Positions 9,703-18,523 of a stretch of 64,000 nucleotides of DNA are shown one piece after another. Under the pieces are notes generated by a model. The model did not search any database. It saw only the letters and a list, made by a program, of their open reading frames with translations, and was not told where the DNA came from. Position numbers and translations under genes: made by a program. Source of the DNA: UBA8752 sp965659115 (lineage in GTDB: Bacteria > Bacteroidota > Bacteroidia > Flavobacteriales_D > Sanyastnellaceae); NCBI GenBank assembly GCA_965659115.1, contig CBFHUP010000005.1:1-64000 (forward strand). Reading direction: 5' to 3'. The number at the start of each line of letters is the position of its first letter. Within the stretch, counting starts at the first letter, position 1.

Positions 9703-11565
9703 ATGCTCGACCATTACGATGTCATTGTTGTAGGCGCCGGACACGCCGGCAACGAAGCCGCACACGCCGCTGCCACCATGGGAGACAAAGTTCTCCTCGT
9801 CACCATGAACCTCGCCACTGTTGGCGCCATGAGCTGCAACCCTGCTATGGGCGGCGTTGCGAAAGGGCAAATCCTGAGGGAAATCGACGCACTCGGTGGG
9901 ATGAGCGGCAGAATATCCGATGCCAGCGCCATTCAGTTTAGAATGCTCAACCGCTCCAAGGGTCCGGCGATGTGGTCACCTCGAACCCAAAACGACAGGC
10001 ACCAGTTCGCACAACAATGGCGCACCACCCTTGAGCACAATGAGAATGTGCACCTCTGGCAAGACATGGTTCAATCCCTCATCATTGAGAATGGCACCGT
10101 CAAAGGAGTAGAAACGCAATTGGGCATCAAGATTTACAGCCACAGCACAATCTTGACCTCCGGCACCTTTCTTCAAGGCAAAATTCACCTCGGTCTCCAA
10201 CAATTCGCGGGCGGTCGATCAGGAGAGCGGGCAGCAGAAGGCATCACAGAACAACTTGCATCGCACGGCTTCATCACCGGCCGAATGAAGACCGGCACAC
10301 CACCGCGCGTCGACGGCAGAAGCATAGACTACAGCAAGACAGAAGTGCAGCCAGGAGAAGACACAACAGAAGGATTCAGCTACTACGCCCAGGGCACCTT
10401 TCAAAACCAACTTCCCTGCCACATCACCTACACCAACCCCCTCGTCCACGAAAAACTCGCCGCATCACTGCACCAAAGCCCCATGTTCAATGGTGCCATT
10501 CAAAGCAAAGGACCACGCTACTGCCCCAGCATTGAAGACAAAATCCACAGGTTTGCAGACAAAGACCGGCACCAAATATTTATTGAACCAGAGGGACGCC
10601 ACACCATAGAGACCTACGTCAACGGATTTTCTACATCCCTGCCCAAAGAGGTTCAGCTCGACGCCATGCGTCAGATTCCAGGACTCGAGCACGTGCGCAT
10701 GTTCCGGCCAGGGTATGCGGTCGAATACGACTACTTCCCGCCGACCCAATTGTACCATACCCTTGAGACCAAAAACCTGAAGAACCTCTATTTCGCTGGA
10801 CAAATCAATGGCACAACAGGGTACGAAGAGGCTGCGTGTCAAGGACTCATCGCTGGCATCAACTGCCACCAAAAGAGAGCTGGAGTCGAACCATTCACCC
10901 TGGGCAGAGACGAAGCCTACATCGGCGTTTTGATTGACGATCTCGTCACCAAAGGCACGGATGAACCCTACCGCATGTTCACGAGCCGCGCAGAATACCG
11001 CATTCTTCTGCGACAAGACAATGCCGACCAACGACTCAGCCCCAAGGGTAGAAAGCTCGGACTGCTCGATGATGCTTGCTGGCATGCACATCAAACCAAA
11101 CAAGACTCGCTCCATCACCTCGAATCCTGGATACAGAGTAACAACGCAGAGCCAGACCAAGTGAACCCCTTGCTACAGAATCAAGGCAGCGCTTCCATTC
11201 GACAAAAAACAAGATGGAGCCAATTGATCTCTCGTCCCCACATCAAACTTTCTCAACTGATTCCAACATCACCTGAGCTTCAAGCGGAATTCAGGTCCAT
11301 ACCCGAGACATGGGCGGACTTCATCGAAACCAGCATCAAGTACAGAGGCTACATCGAAAAAGAGCAAGCACAAGCAGACCGCATGAAAACGCTCTACGAT
11401 CTCGCCCTACCTGCAGACCTTGAATACGGGAGACTCACCTCATTGAGCATGGAGGCCAGACAAAAGCTTTCAGCCCTTCAACCAACGACACTGGGCGAGG
11501 CAGGCAAAATCAGTGGGGTCTCCGCCTCAGACCTTTCTGTGCTCATGGTTTACCTAGGGAGGTAA
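9703..11565 (+). CDS. mnmG: tRNA uridine 5-carboxymethylaminomethyl modification enzyme MnmG
   Basis: 620 residues, the usual size of MnmG/GidA. The N-terminal FAD-binding motif is GAGHAGNEAA, followed by MSCNPAMGGVAKGQ, MKTGTPPRVDGRS, FAGQINGTTGYEEAA, and FTSRAEYRILLRQDNAD, all signatures of the family. With MnmE it installs the cmnm5 group on wobble uridines of several tRNAs in the cytoplasm; mnmE is not in this window. The gene is bracketed by two parS-like palindromes at 9681-9696 and 11567-11582, recalling that gidA is close to the replication origin in many bacteria. Confidence 0.97.
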   Translation: MLDHYDVIVVGAGHAGNEAAHAAATMGDKVLLVTMNLATVGAMSCNPAMGGVAKGQILREIDALGGMSGRISDASAIQFRMLNRSKGPAMWSPRTQNDRHQFAQQWRTTLEHNENVHLWQDMVQSLIIENGTVKGVETQLGIKIYSHSTILTSGTFLQGKIHLGLQQFAGGRSGERAAEGITEQLASHGFITGRMKTGTPPRVDGRSIDYSKTEVQPGEDTTEGFSYYAQGTFQNQLPCHITYTNPLVHEKLAASLHQSPMFNGAIQSKGPRYCPSIEDKIHRFADKDRHQIFIEPEGRHTIETYVNGFSTSLPKEVQLDAMRQIPGLEHVRMFRPGYAVEYDYFPPTQLYHTLETKNLKNLYFAGQINGTTGYEEAACQGLIAGINCHQKRAGVEPFTLGRDEAYIGVLIDDLVTKGTDEPYRMFTSRAEYRILLRQDNADQRLSPKGRKLGLLDDACWHAHQTKQDSLHHLESWIQSNNAEPDQVNPLLQNQGSASIRQKTRWSQLISRPHIKLSQLIPTSPELQAEFRSIPETWADFIETSIKYRGYIEKEQAQADRMKTLYDLALPADLEYGRLTSLSMEARQKLSALQPTTLGEAGKISGVSASDLSVLMVYLGR

Positions 11566-11566
11566 T

Positions 11567-11582
11567 TGTTCCACGTGGAACA
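11567..11582. promoter_or_regulatory. parS-like palindrome, copy 2
   Basis: TGTTCCACGTGGAACA is a perfect 16-base palindrome, starting two bases after the mnmG stop codon. It shares all 14 central bases with copy 1 at 9681-9696. It is close to the B. subtilis-type parS consensus, differing at two symmetrical positions. As the E-box-like core CACGTG alone is common, the call rests on the extended symmetry and the exact duplication. Confidence 0.65.
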
Positions 11583-11726
11583 TCGCAGGAAGCGTTTCAA
11601 GCCCATCTGAGGCACTAACGGCCCCCGGGGTACCCACAACATGGTTAGCGGCCCGTTCGTCCAAAAACCCAAACAACTGATTATCAACCAACTAAATCAA
11701 AATCACGCACTACAACGCGTGAGGGG

Positions 11727-11734
11727 TACCTTCG
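11727..11734 (+). promoter_or_regulatory. Possible -7 box before the ALDH7 gene
   Basis: TACCTTCG fits the TAnnTT(T/C)G box seen before several genes here, 19 bases before the ATG at 11754. No TTG -33 element was found at 17-23 bases upstream, so support is weak. Confidence 0.3.
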
Positions 11735-11753
11735 CGCGCAAGAAGAGCAGACC

Positions 11754-13286
11754 ATGAACATGAAGGCCCACCTCGCACAACTCGGACTATCCGACATCAA
11801 CCCCGGTACCCAAATCGGAAACTCCAACCACAACGTTGGAAACGACATCAGCAGCATCAGCCCTGTCGATGGTGCCACAATTGGCAGCACGGGCACTTGT
11901 GACGCGTCGCTTTATGAAGCGGCCATCCAAGAAGCCACTGCGGCCTCCAAGGAATGGAGGAACATCCCAGCCCCTCAGCGGGGAGAAGTCGTTCGCCTAT
12001 ATGGAGAGGCACTGCGCCACCACAAGGACGCCTTGGGCGCGCTCGTATCTTATGAGATGGGCAAAAGCCTTCAAGAAGGTTTGGGCGAAGTCCAAGAGAT
12101 GATTGACATCTGTGATTTTGCAGTTGGCCTTTCCCGTCAACTTTATGGGCTCACCATGCACTCAGAACGTCCTGGCCACAGGATGTACGAGCAGTGGCAC
12201 CCCCTTGGTGTTGTAGGCATCATCAGTGCCTTCAACTTTCCGGTTGCCGTTTGGAACTGGAACACCGCACTGGCTTGGGTGTGCGGAAATGCCTGCATTT
12301 GGAAGCCTTCTGAGAAGACCCCATTGACCGCAGTGGCCTGTCAGAACATCTGGAACGAGGTCACAGCTGACCTTGATTATGTGCCCAAAGGGTTGTCCTG
12401 CATTATCCAAGGAGACTACAAAGTGGGAGAGATGATGACGCACGACAAGCGTGTGGCTATGGTTTCTGCTACAGGATCCATCCGGATGGGCAAGATTGTC
12501 GCTCAGGCTGTTGCGGCAAGACTCGGAAAGAGCCTGCTTGAACTCGGTGGAAACAACGCCATCATCGTAGAACCAGATGCTGAGCTTAAAATGGTCGTGC
12601 CTGGCACCGTGTTTGGAGCCGTCGGAACTTGCGGTCAGCGCTGCACTTCCACGCGCCGTTTGATCATTCACAGCAGCATTTATGATAAGGTGGTGGACGC
12701 CATCAAAAGCGCATACAGCCAGCTTCGCATTGGAGACCCGCTCGACCAGAACAACCACGTTGGGCCCCTCATCGATCACGATGCCGTTGCTGCATACAGC
12801 AAAGCCCTCGAAGATGTCGTAGCCCAAGGCGGACGCGTCATCGTGGAAGGGGGGGTATTGCAAGGACCTGGATACGAATCCGGGTGCTACGTTAAGCCCG
12901 CCATTGCCGAGGCCAACAACGATATGGCCATTGTCCAGCACGAGACCTTTGCGCCGATTCTGTACGTCATGAAGTACGACACGCTCGACGAAGCCATGGC
13001 CATGCAAAATGGTGTGGTCCAAGGCCTTTCTTCGGCCATCATGACCACCAACCTTCGCAGCGCCGAACTCTTCCTTTCTGCCAATGGAAGTGACTGTGGC
13101 ATCGCCAACGTCAACATTGGAACCAGCGGAGCTGAAATTGGAGGCGCTTTTGGCGGTGAAAAAGAAACCGGTGGTGGCCGTGAATCAGGCAGCGATGCTT
13201 GGAAAGGCTACATGCGCCGGCAAACCAACACCATCAACTACAGCACAGAGCTGCCCTTGGCACAGGGCATCAAATTTGACTTTTGA
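11754..13286 (+). CDS. amaB: ALDH7-family aldehyde dehydrogenase (aminoadipate-semialdehyde dehydrogenase type)
   Basis: 510 residues. The general base lies in LLELGGNNA (Glu263) and the nucleophile in CGQRCTSTRRL (Cys297); an extra cysteine sits four residues earlier (Cys293). The C-terminal signature GGEKETGGGRESGSDAWKGY is characteristic of ALDH7A1/antiquitin and bacterial AmaB proteins. These oxidise alpha-aminoadipate semialdehyde (in equilibrium with piperideine-6-carboxylate) with NAD+ in lysine breakdown. Substrate assignment is by family; no other lysine catabolic gene is adjacent. Its stop overlaps the start of the next gene by one base, so the TlpA-like lipoprotein is probably cotranscribed, although the two have no obvious shared function. 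Confidence 0.88.
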   Translation: MNMKAHLAQLGLSDINPGTQIGNSNHNVGNDISSISPVDGATIGSTGTCDASLYEAAIQEATAASKEWRNIPAPQRGEVVRLYGEALRHHKDALGALVSYEMGKSLQEGLGEVQEMIDICDFAVGLSRQLYGLTMHSERPGHRMYEQWHPLGVVGIISAFNFPVAVWNWNTALAWVCGNACIWKPSEKTPLTAVACQNIWNEVTADLDYVPKGLSCIIQGDYKVGEMMTHDKRVAMVSATGSIRMGKIVAQAVAARLGKSLLELGGNNAIIVEPDAELKMVVPGTVFGAVGTCGQRCTSTRRLIIHSSIYDKVVDAIKSAYSQLRIGDPLDQNNHVGPLIDHDAVAAYSKALEDVVAQGGRVIVEGGVLQGPGYESGCYVKPAIAEANNDMAIVQHETFAPILYVMKYDTLDEAMAMQNGVVQGLSSAIMTTNLRSAELFLSANGSDCGIANVNIGTSGAEIGGAFGGEKETGGGRESGSDAWKGYMRRQTNTINYSTELPLAQGIKFDF

Positions 13287-14521
13287 TGCGCCCTCTGGGC
13301 ACATTGAAGGTTGCGCTCCTATTGGCCTTGGGGCTTGGGCTTCTCCGTTGCGGTTCAACGCATCAGGATGGCTCAAGACCTCAGGCCCAAGAGAGTGGGG
13401 GTGGTACCCTCATCTTTCACCTTTCCGACACCGTTAAAGCCCGCATTCCCGGCCTTCCAAGCCCAAACGGATTGACCCTGTACAATGGGCCTGAAGCCCT
13501 TGTGCTCGTCCCGATGGACAGCTTGTGCTATCAGGTTCCTGTATTTGACGGTGTGTTGTGTCTCGGCCCTGAAGGCCGGGGGACATGGACCGATGTCCTG
13601 AGAACTGGCGACGAACCCTATAGGGTTGATGTTGAGTTTGTTAAGGGCAACACACACCGCTCATCAGGCGACTGGGGAGCCGCAGAAATCTGGCGGATGG
13701 AATTTGGCAGCCAAGATCCTTGGTATGGAGACCTGGTATTGAACCGTTCTGAAAATGGCCATTTGCAAGGGACCATCGAGACCGCCACGGGCGACTTCCG
13801 GTTTCTGCATGGAACAGAGCACAATGACATTCTGACGTTGCAGACTTTCGATGGGGCGCACCTGTTTCACTTCAGTGCGAACACCAGCGTGAACGACAGT
13901 CTGGTGAAGGGGGTCTTTTCAAGCGGTAACCACTACCAAACATCCTTCCGAGCACACCTCAAAACAGATGCGGATGAGCCGCTATCTGCCGGAAATAGGG
14001 CGACCTGGACCCAAGAGCCCATTGGTTATGCAGGACAGGACCTGTTGGGAAACAAGACCGAATGGCTGTGGTCACCATCCGATACGGTGGTGCATGTGCT
14101 CAGCGTGATGGGGTCGTGGTGTCCGAACTGCATGGACGAACACCGCCTGCTCGCGGAGTTGATGGAGGCACACCCCAACATGCACGTACATACTCTGGCA
14201 TTTGAACGCGGCTTGGACCGTGTGAACGGCGAGGAGATGGCCATGACCCGCCTCAAGCGGTATGCGGAGTCCATGGGGTTATCGAGGTACCCTGACAGGT
14301 GGCACATCAGTTTGGTGGGGCCCGCATCGAAGAAAGAGGCCCAAAACAAGCTTCCGTTTCTAGACAAAGTGGTCAGCTTCCCCACCAGCATTGTACTTGC
14401 CCCCGGCGCTTCTCAACCCTGGATTCACTCAGGGTTTAACGGACCCGCTACCGGTGCTAAGTACGATCTAGAACGCGCTCAATTCGCTGCGTTCATCAGC
14501 GGTCCGATGGAAAGTCGTTGA
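13286..14521 (+). CDS. TlpA-like thioredoxin-fold lipoprotein
   Basis: 411 residues. A short signal peptide ends in a lipobox (GLLRC, Cys22), so the mature protein should be lipid-anchored in the periplasm or outer membrane. Residues about 25-240 resemble the domain that precedes thioredoxin domains in Bacteroidota TlpA proteins. A thioredoxin-fold domain follows with the redox motif WCPNC (Cys279 and Cys282). The expected role is thiol-disulfide exchange in the envelope. ATG 13286 overlaps the preceding stop (TGATG); a TTG one codon earlier is also in frame. The last 26 bases overlap, on the opposite strand, the 3' end of the M28 peptidase gene. Confidence 0.8.
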   Translation: MRPLGTLKVALLLALGLGLLRCGSTHQDGSRPQAQESGGGTLIFHLSDTVKARIPGLPSPNGLTLYNGPEALVLVPMDSLCYQVPVFDGVLCLGPEGRGTWTDVLRTGDEPYRVDVEFVKGNTHRSSGDWGAAEIWRMEFGSQDPWYGDLVLNRSENGHLQGTIETATGDFRFLHGTEHNDILTLQTFDGAHLFHFSANTSVNDSLVKGVFSSGNHYQTSFRAHLKTDADEPLSAGNRATWTQEPIGYAGQDLLGNKTEWLWSPSDTVVHVLSVMGSWCPNCMDEHRLLAELMEAHPNMHVHTLAFERGLDRVNGEEMAMTRLKRYAESMGLSRYPDRWHISLVGPASKKEAQNKLPFLDKVVSFPTSIVLAPGASQPWIHSGFNGPATGAKYDLERAQFAAFISGPMESR

Positions 14522-16082
14522 CCTGATCCACCACCAGTTTATTGGCCCGATTCGCCACCTCCCAGGAGGTCAAAAACACCAAGCGTCCGATCTCTGCCAT
14601 CTTGGGATAGCGGATTTTATCTGGCGTATCTCCTGGGCCGTGGTAGTCCTCATGAACACCACTGAAATAGAAGATGACAGGGATGTCATGCTTGGCAAAA
14701 TTGTAGTGGTCGCTGCGGTAATAGAACCTGTTGGGGTCATCTGGTGCATTGAAGGTGTAGTCCAAAGCGATTCCCACATGCTTTTCATTGACCGCCTCAC
14801 TGATCTCGTGCAACTCCGTTGAGAGTTTGTCACTGCCAATCAGGTACACATAGCGGTCATCGTCCATGTGTGCCTCGTCGAAGCGCCCTACCATATCCAT
14901 GTTCAAGTCGCACACATGCTGATCCAATGGGAACGCAGGGTGATCGCTATACCACTCAGAACCCAGCAGCCCCTTTTCCTCGCCTACAAAAGCCATAAAC
15001 AGCACCGAGCGCTTGGGGCCCTTTCCTGCTTTGGCCGCAGCCATCCAAGCTTGTGCATTCTCCAACAAACTGACTGTGCCGCTGCCATCATCGTCAGCTC
15101 CATTGTAAATCAACCCCTCCTTGTCTACTCCAACGTGATCGTAGTGGCTCGTCAAAGCCACAATTTCACCCGCCAACACACTGTCCCTTCCTGGCAACAA
15201 TCCCCATACGTTGGTGGCTTCTACTTTTTCCGATTTGCGGGCCAAATGCAACTCCATGTTACCCAAGTCGGTGCCGTTCAACTTGCGTTTTGGCCATTTC
15301 TTTCGAACCCCTTTCATGGACTTCCATCCTGTACAACGCAAGAGCACATCTTCGGAAACCAGCAACGTGGGCAAATCTGTACCCTCTCCTTGGCGCTCTA
15401 CATCCAACCTCATCCTTTCACGGCTCAACCAAGGCACCAGCCGTGACTTCAATGTGCCGAATTCCGGTGTCACCAAAATCGTGGCCTTTGCCCCCAAACT
15501 GTCCGCCAATATGCGCTTGGCAGAAGGGTTTTGGCTCCATTTACTCGGCTCTTTGGTACCAGACAATTCATATCCTTTTGAGGCGCTTCCGGGTTCCCCC
15601 GCCAGCATCACAACGGTTTTTCCAGCAACGTCCAACCCCGCATAATCGTCCCACGGGCCCTCTTGAATGCCATACCCCACAAAAACCGCGTCGGCCACGA
15701 TATCGGCCACCTCAATTCCTGGATATGGCACAAAGTCGTTTTTGAAAATCAACTTCTCCGATCCCAGGGTGAGCACACCCCCTTTCAACTGGGTCACCTT
15801 GAGGGGCACAGATTGGAAGTAACTGCCATTCACAGGCTGAAGGCCCATTTCTTCAAACTGACCGGCCAAAAAAGACGCCGCCTTGCGCTGGCCGAGCTTT
15901 CCGGTTTCTCGGCCTTCCATGGAATCTGCCGCCAAAATGTGCAGCAAGCCCGACAGCTCATCTGCGGTAATTGTGCTGGCCCATTCTTGCGCTGAATCGG
16001 TGTGGAACAAGGTTTGAGCACTTAAAGCTGAGCTGTAGCTCCAGCACAATGCGATGGCAAAGAGGGAAATAATACGGGTCAT
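14496..16082 (-). CDS. Secreted M28-family metallopeptidase
   Basis: 528 residues with a signal peptide (about 1-22, ending SALSAQ). A PA-like insert region occupies roughly residues 120-280. The M28 zinc ligands and catalytic residues are visible in order: SHYDHVG (near 313-316), NGADDDGSG (near 330), FVGEEKG (near 368), NMDMVGR (near 396) and RSDHYNF. Family members are zinc aminopeptidases or glutamate carboxypeptidase-like exopeptidases. The gene overlaps rpiB upstream by four bases (ATGA), so the pair is cotranscribed. Its 3' end overlaps the TlpA-like gene on the other strand by 26 bases. The substrate is unknown. Confidence 0.88.
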   Translation of the reverse strand: MTRIISLFAIALCWSYSSALSAQTLFHTDSAQEWASTITADELSGLLHILAADSMEGRETGKLGQRKAASFLAGQFEEMGLQPVNGSYFQSVPLKVTQLKGGVLTLGSEKLIFKNDFVPYPGIEVADIVADAVFVGYGIQEGPWDDYAGLDVAGKTVVMLAGEPGSASKGYELSGTKEPSKWSQNPSAKRILADSLGAKATILVTPEFGTLKSRLVPWLSRERMRLDVERQGEGTDLPTLLVSEDVLLRCTGWKSMKGVRKKWPKRKLNGTDLGNMELHLARKSEKVEATNVWGLLPGRDSVLAGEIVALTSHYDHVGVDKEGLIYNGADDDGSGTVSLLENAQAWMAAAKAGKGPKRSVLFMAFVGEEKGLLGSEWYSDHPAFPLDQHVCDLNMDMVGRFDEAHMDDDRYVYLIGSDKLSTELHEISEAVNEKHVGIALDYTFNAPDDPNRFYYRSDHYNFAKHDIPVIFYFSGVHEDYHGPGDTPDKIRYPKMAEIGRLVFLTSWEVANRANKLVVDQVNDFPSDR

Positions 16083-16507
16083 GAACAGGCGATTTTAGTG
16101 ACCCGACGTTCGTGTCGGCCACCTTCGAATGGGGTCTCAAGAAAGGTCTTTACACAGTCCAAAGCATCTGGGATGGCAATGAACCGAGCGGGCAAACACA
16201 GCACATTGGCGTTGTTGTGTTGGCGGGCGAGGGCAGCAATGTCAGGCCGCCAGGCGATGGCTGCCCTGATTCCCGCATGTTTGTTGGCCGTCATGGCCAC
16301 CCCATTTGCTGAACCACAAATCAAGATTCCAAGGGCGTCTTCTTTTGCCACTGCTTGGGCCAATGGGTGCGCGTGGTCAGGGTAGTCTACGCTGTTTCCA
16401 TCTGGAGTGCCGTGATCGGTGACCTCCATGCCGCGATCGGTCAACCACCGCAAGAGTGTCGTTCTCAAATCACCTCCTGCGTGATCATTTGCCAAGTGAA
16501 TCCTCAT
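16079..16507 (-). CDS. rpiB: Ribose 5-phosphate isomerase B
   Basis: 142 residues, full length for RpiB/LacAB proteins. Visible family motifs are NDHAG at the N-terminus, the active-site cysteine in ILICGSANG (Cys64), MTANKHAGIRA, and HNNANVLCLPARF. It interconverts ribulose 5-phosphate and ribose 5-phosphate in the pentose phosphate pathway. The usual CGSGNG or CGTGIG loop reads CGSANG here, a single conservative change. The stop overlaps the M28 gene start as ATGA. A weak box GAACTTCG ends four bases before the start codon on this strand, but it differs from the promoter consensus at two positions. Confidence 0.93.
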   Translation of the reverse strand: MRIHLANDHAGGDLRTTLLRWLTDRGMEVTDHGTPDGNSVDYPDHAHPLAQAVAKEDALGILICGSANGVAMTANKHAGIRAAIAWRPDIAALARQHNNANVLCLPARFIAIPDALDCVKTFLETPFEGGRHERRVTKIACS

Positions 16508-16984
16508 GTCCCGAAGTTCATCTTTTGCTCACGTTGTGTCGTCCACATAAAAATGTGAATTCGCACCTTTCGCTGTTGGAAACCCGATTGAAAGAAAATT
16601 TGGAAGTATGGTCCTCTTGTAGGCTTGTTCAAGCGAGGCTAGGAACCAAACATTTTGGGGTACAAATTCTGCCCATGATGCACACACAAAAGGAGGTGAT
16701 GTGCACATGCCTTTGGCCCACCAATTCCCCTGAATCTGGTTTATTATCAATGGAGGCCAAATTGTGAATGAACCCATCAATCTTCTGATAATCACAACTC
16801 CATAGGCGTCAATAAGTCTTGACAACATGGTAAAAGCTGTTGAAGACCATCGCCTCCAAACAAAAGTCCAGTGAGTTATCAGACCTATCAACAGACCTAC
16901 TATACCTATGATTTCTTTTCTAAAGAAAAATGAATAATACATAGTTGGGGTAAAAACCCAAGGATGGGGTGAAGTGGGTTCGAT
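16508..16984. other. AT-rich gene-free spacer between divergent genes
   Basis: 477 bases with visibly lower GC than the surroundings and no reading frame that resembles a protein family. A frame of 137 codons on the minus strand (16529-16942) has no recognisable motif and odd composition. Small dyads are present, for example CACAT-AAAA-ATGTG at 16544-16557, and several ATCA/TGAT-containing AT-rich words, but no cluster of perfect DnaA boxes. It must contain promoters for rpiB and for the MORN-repeat gene; none could be placed with confidence. It may be a decayed gene or a regulatory region. Confidence 0.5.
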
Positions 16985-18523
16985 GTGGCGGGCGAACTTG
17001 CCGGTGTGATCGGGAAGAAGAAATACGGCGTGTTGCTTGGGATGTTCCTGGGTGGGGTGCTCGCGTTGTTCGGTCAGGACAGTTCGTTTGTGGAGTATCG
17101 GTTTGCAGATGGGGGGGTGAGCAGCCGCGGAATGCTGGTGGAAGGGATGCCTTCGGGATATTGGACTTCGTTTTACGAGGACGGCACGCGCAAGAGCGAA
17201 GGCAATTGGTTGTCGGGTGATCTGGTGGGAGAGTGGGTATTCTATGATGCGTTAGGCAGGGTTCAAACCACTTTGAATTACAGCGTAGGACGCAAGGATG
17301 GTTTGGAACAGCAGTGGGATACATTGGGTGGATTGACACGCTCGTTGCCTTGGGTGCAAGACACGTTGAACGGCTGGGAGGTAGGTTACGATTCCAAGGG
17401 CGCAGAAGTCGAGAGAATTCCTTGGAAATCAGGCGAAAAAGAAGGCATTGCGCTGCGTTATGCCTTCGGCGAAAATGGAGAAAGTAGGATCATCCGTCGC
17501 ATGGGGTATCGCGAAGATTTGCTCCGTTGGGTAGAGGATATCAACCGTGAAGATGACCAGGGCAGGAAGACAGGTAAATGGATGACGTTTTGGCCCAATG
17601 AACGTGTCCGTTCAGAAGGACCGTATGAGAGAGGGCTGCAGGAAGGTGTCTTCAAGTTCTTCAATCGCAATGGAGATTTGGAACGCACAGAAACGTACAA
17701 AAGGGGTGAGCGGGTGATGGATGCACCTGAAGCTGTGGCCTTGGATTTGCGCAAGTCTTTTCACCCCAATGGAGAAGTTTCAAGGCAAGGTCCTTGGCGC
17801 GAGAATACGCCCATGGGAACGCATCGCTTTTTTGATGAGTCAGGTCATTTGATTGAGGTCAAAGTATTTCGAGCTGGCGCATTGCACGCAACGGGGACGT
17901 TGGACAGTTTGGGCAGGAGGTCGGGCGAATGGACGTTGTATTGGAAGGAAGGAATGCGGAAGGAGACAGGGAGATACTCAGAGGGAAAACGCGATGGAGA
18001 TTGGACTTTTTATGCCATGGACGGGCGTGTGGAACAAGAAGGGGGGTACCGCGCTGGAGCATGGCACGGCACATGGAAGTGGTACCATTTGGATGGTTCC
18101 CTGCACAGAGATGAGCGGTATAGAAAAGGAAAAGAGGACGGTGATTTTGTAGAACTGTCCATCGAGGGTGATACGTTGGCCAGGGGCCTTTATGAGCGTG
18201 GTTTAAAGCAGGGTTCTTGGTTGGAACACGTCAACGATGACCGGCGTACGGGACAATATTTAGATGGCGAACGCGATGGGAAATGGCGCCATGTTTCTGC
18301 CGAAGGAAAGGTTCGTTTTGAAGGCGAATACGTAGCGGGCATTCCGACGGGTCAACACGTGACTTTTTGGCCCAACGGCGTACGCGCTTCCATGGGTTCC
18401 TACGAGGGCGGTTTACCTGAGGGAAATTGGCGTTACTTCGATGACATGGGTGTGGTCAGATTGGTCAGACAGTATCGAAGTGGAAGGATCGCCAAAGTGA
18501 ATGGCTCCAAAACGGATCGGTGA
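16985..18523 (+). CDS. Exported MORN_2 (YwqK-like) repeat protein
   Basis: 512 residues. A hydrophobic leader (about residues 15-31, ending ALFGQ) suggests export. The rest is a tandem array of about 23-residue repeats with a G-x-W-x-x-(Y/F)-x-x-x-G pattern, for example DGTRKSEGNW, GEWTLYWKEGM, GDWTFYAMDG, GTWKWYHLDG and GNWRYFDDMG. This matches the MORN_2/YwqK family, common in Bacteroidota and of unknown function. The annotated start is a GTG at 16985; GTG 17006 or ATG 17042 would also leave a signal-like leader, and no good ribosome binding site decides. The stop overlaps the start of the histidine kinase (TGATG), so the two are translationally coupled and may act together. Confidence 0.75.
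   Translation: MAGELAGVIGKKKYGVLLGMFLGGVLALFGQDSSFVEYRFADGGVSSRGMLVEGMPSGYWTSFYEDGTRKSEGNWLSGDLVGEWVFYDALGRVQTTLNYSVGRKDGLEQQWDTLGGLTRSLPWVQDTLNGWEVGYDSKGAEVERIPWKSGEKEGIALRYAFGENGESRIIRRMGYREDLLRWVEDINREDDQGRKTGKWMTFWPNERVRSEGPYERGLQEGVFKFFNRNGDLERTETYKRGERVMDAPEAVALDLRKSFHPNGEVSRQGPWRENTPMGTHRFFDESGHLIEVKVFRAGALHATGTLDSLGRRSGEWTLYWKEGMRKETGRYSEGKRDGDWTFYAMDGRVEQEGGYRAGAWHGTWKWYHLDGSLHRDERYRKGKEDGDFVELSIEGDTLARGLYERGLKQGSWLEHVNDDRRTGQYLDGERDGKWRHVSAEGKVRFEGEYVAGIPTGQHVTFWPNGVRASMGSYEGGLPEGNWRYFDDMGVVRLVRQYRSGRIAKVNGSKTDR

Noticed and set aside
12162..13022. 286-codon frame on the minus strand inside the ALDH7 gene
   Set aside because: Antisense shadow of a gene with a clear family signature.
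16529..16942. 137-codon frame on the minus strand in the AT-rich spacer
   Set aside because: A hydrophobic N-terminus is present but there is no recognisable motif, odd composition and no ribosome binding site; kept only as part of the spacer description.
18352..18361. CACGTG core inside the MORN gene as a third parS site
   Set aside because: The flanks do not extend the palindrome to GTTCCACGTGGAAC; a six-base match alone is expected by chance.
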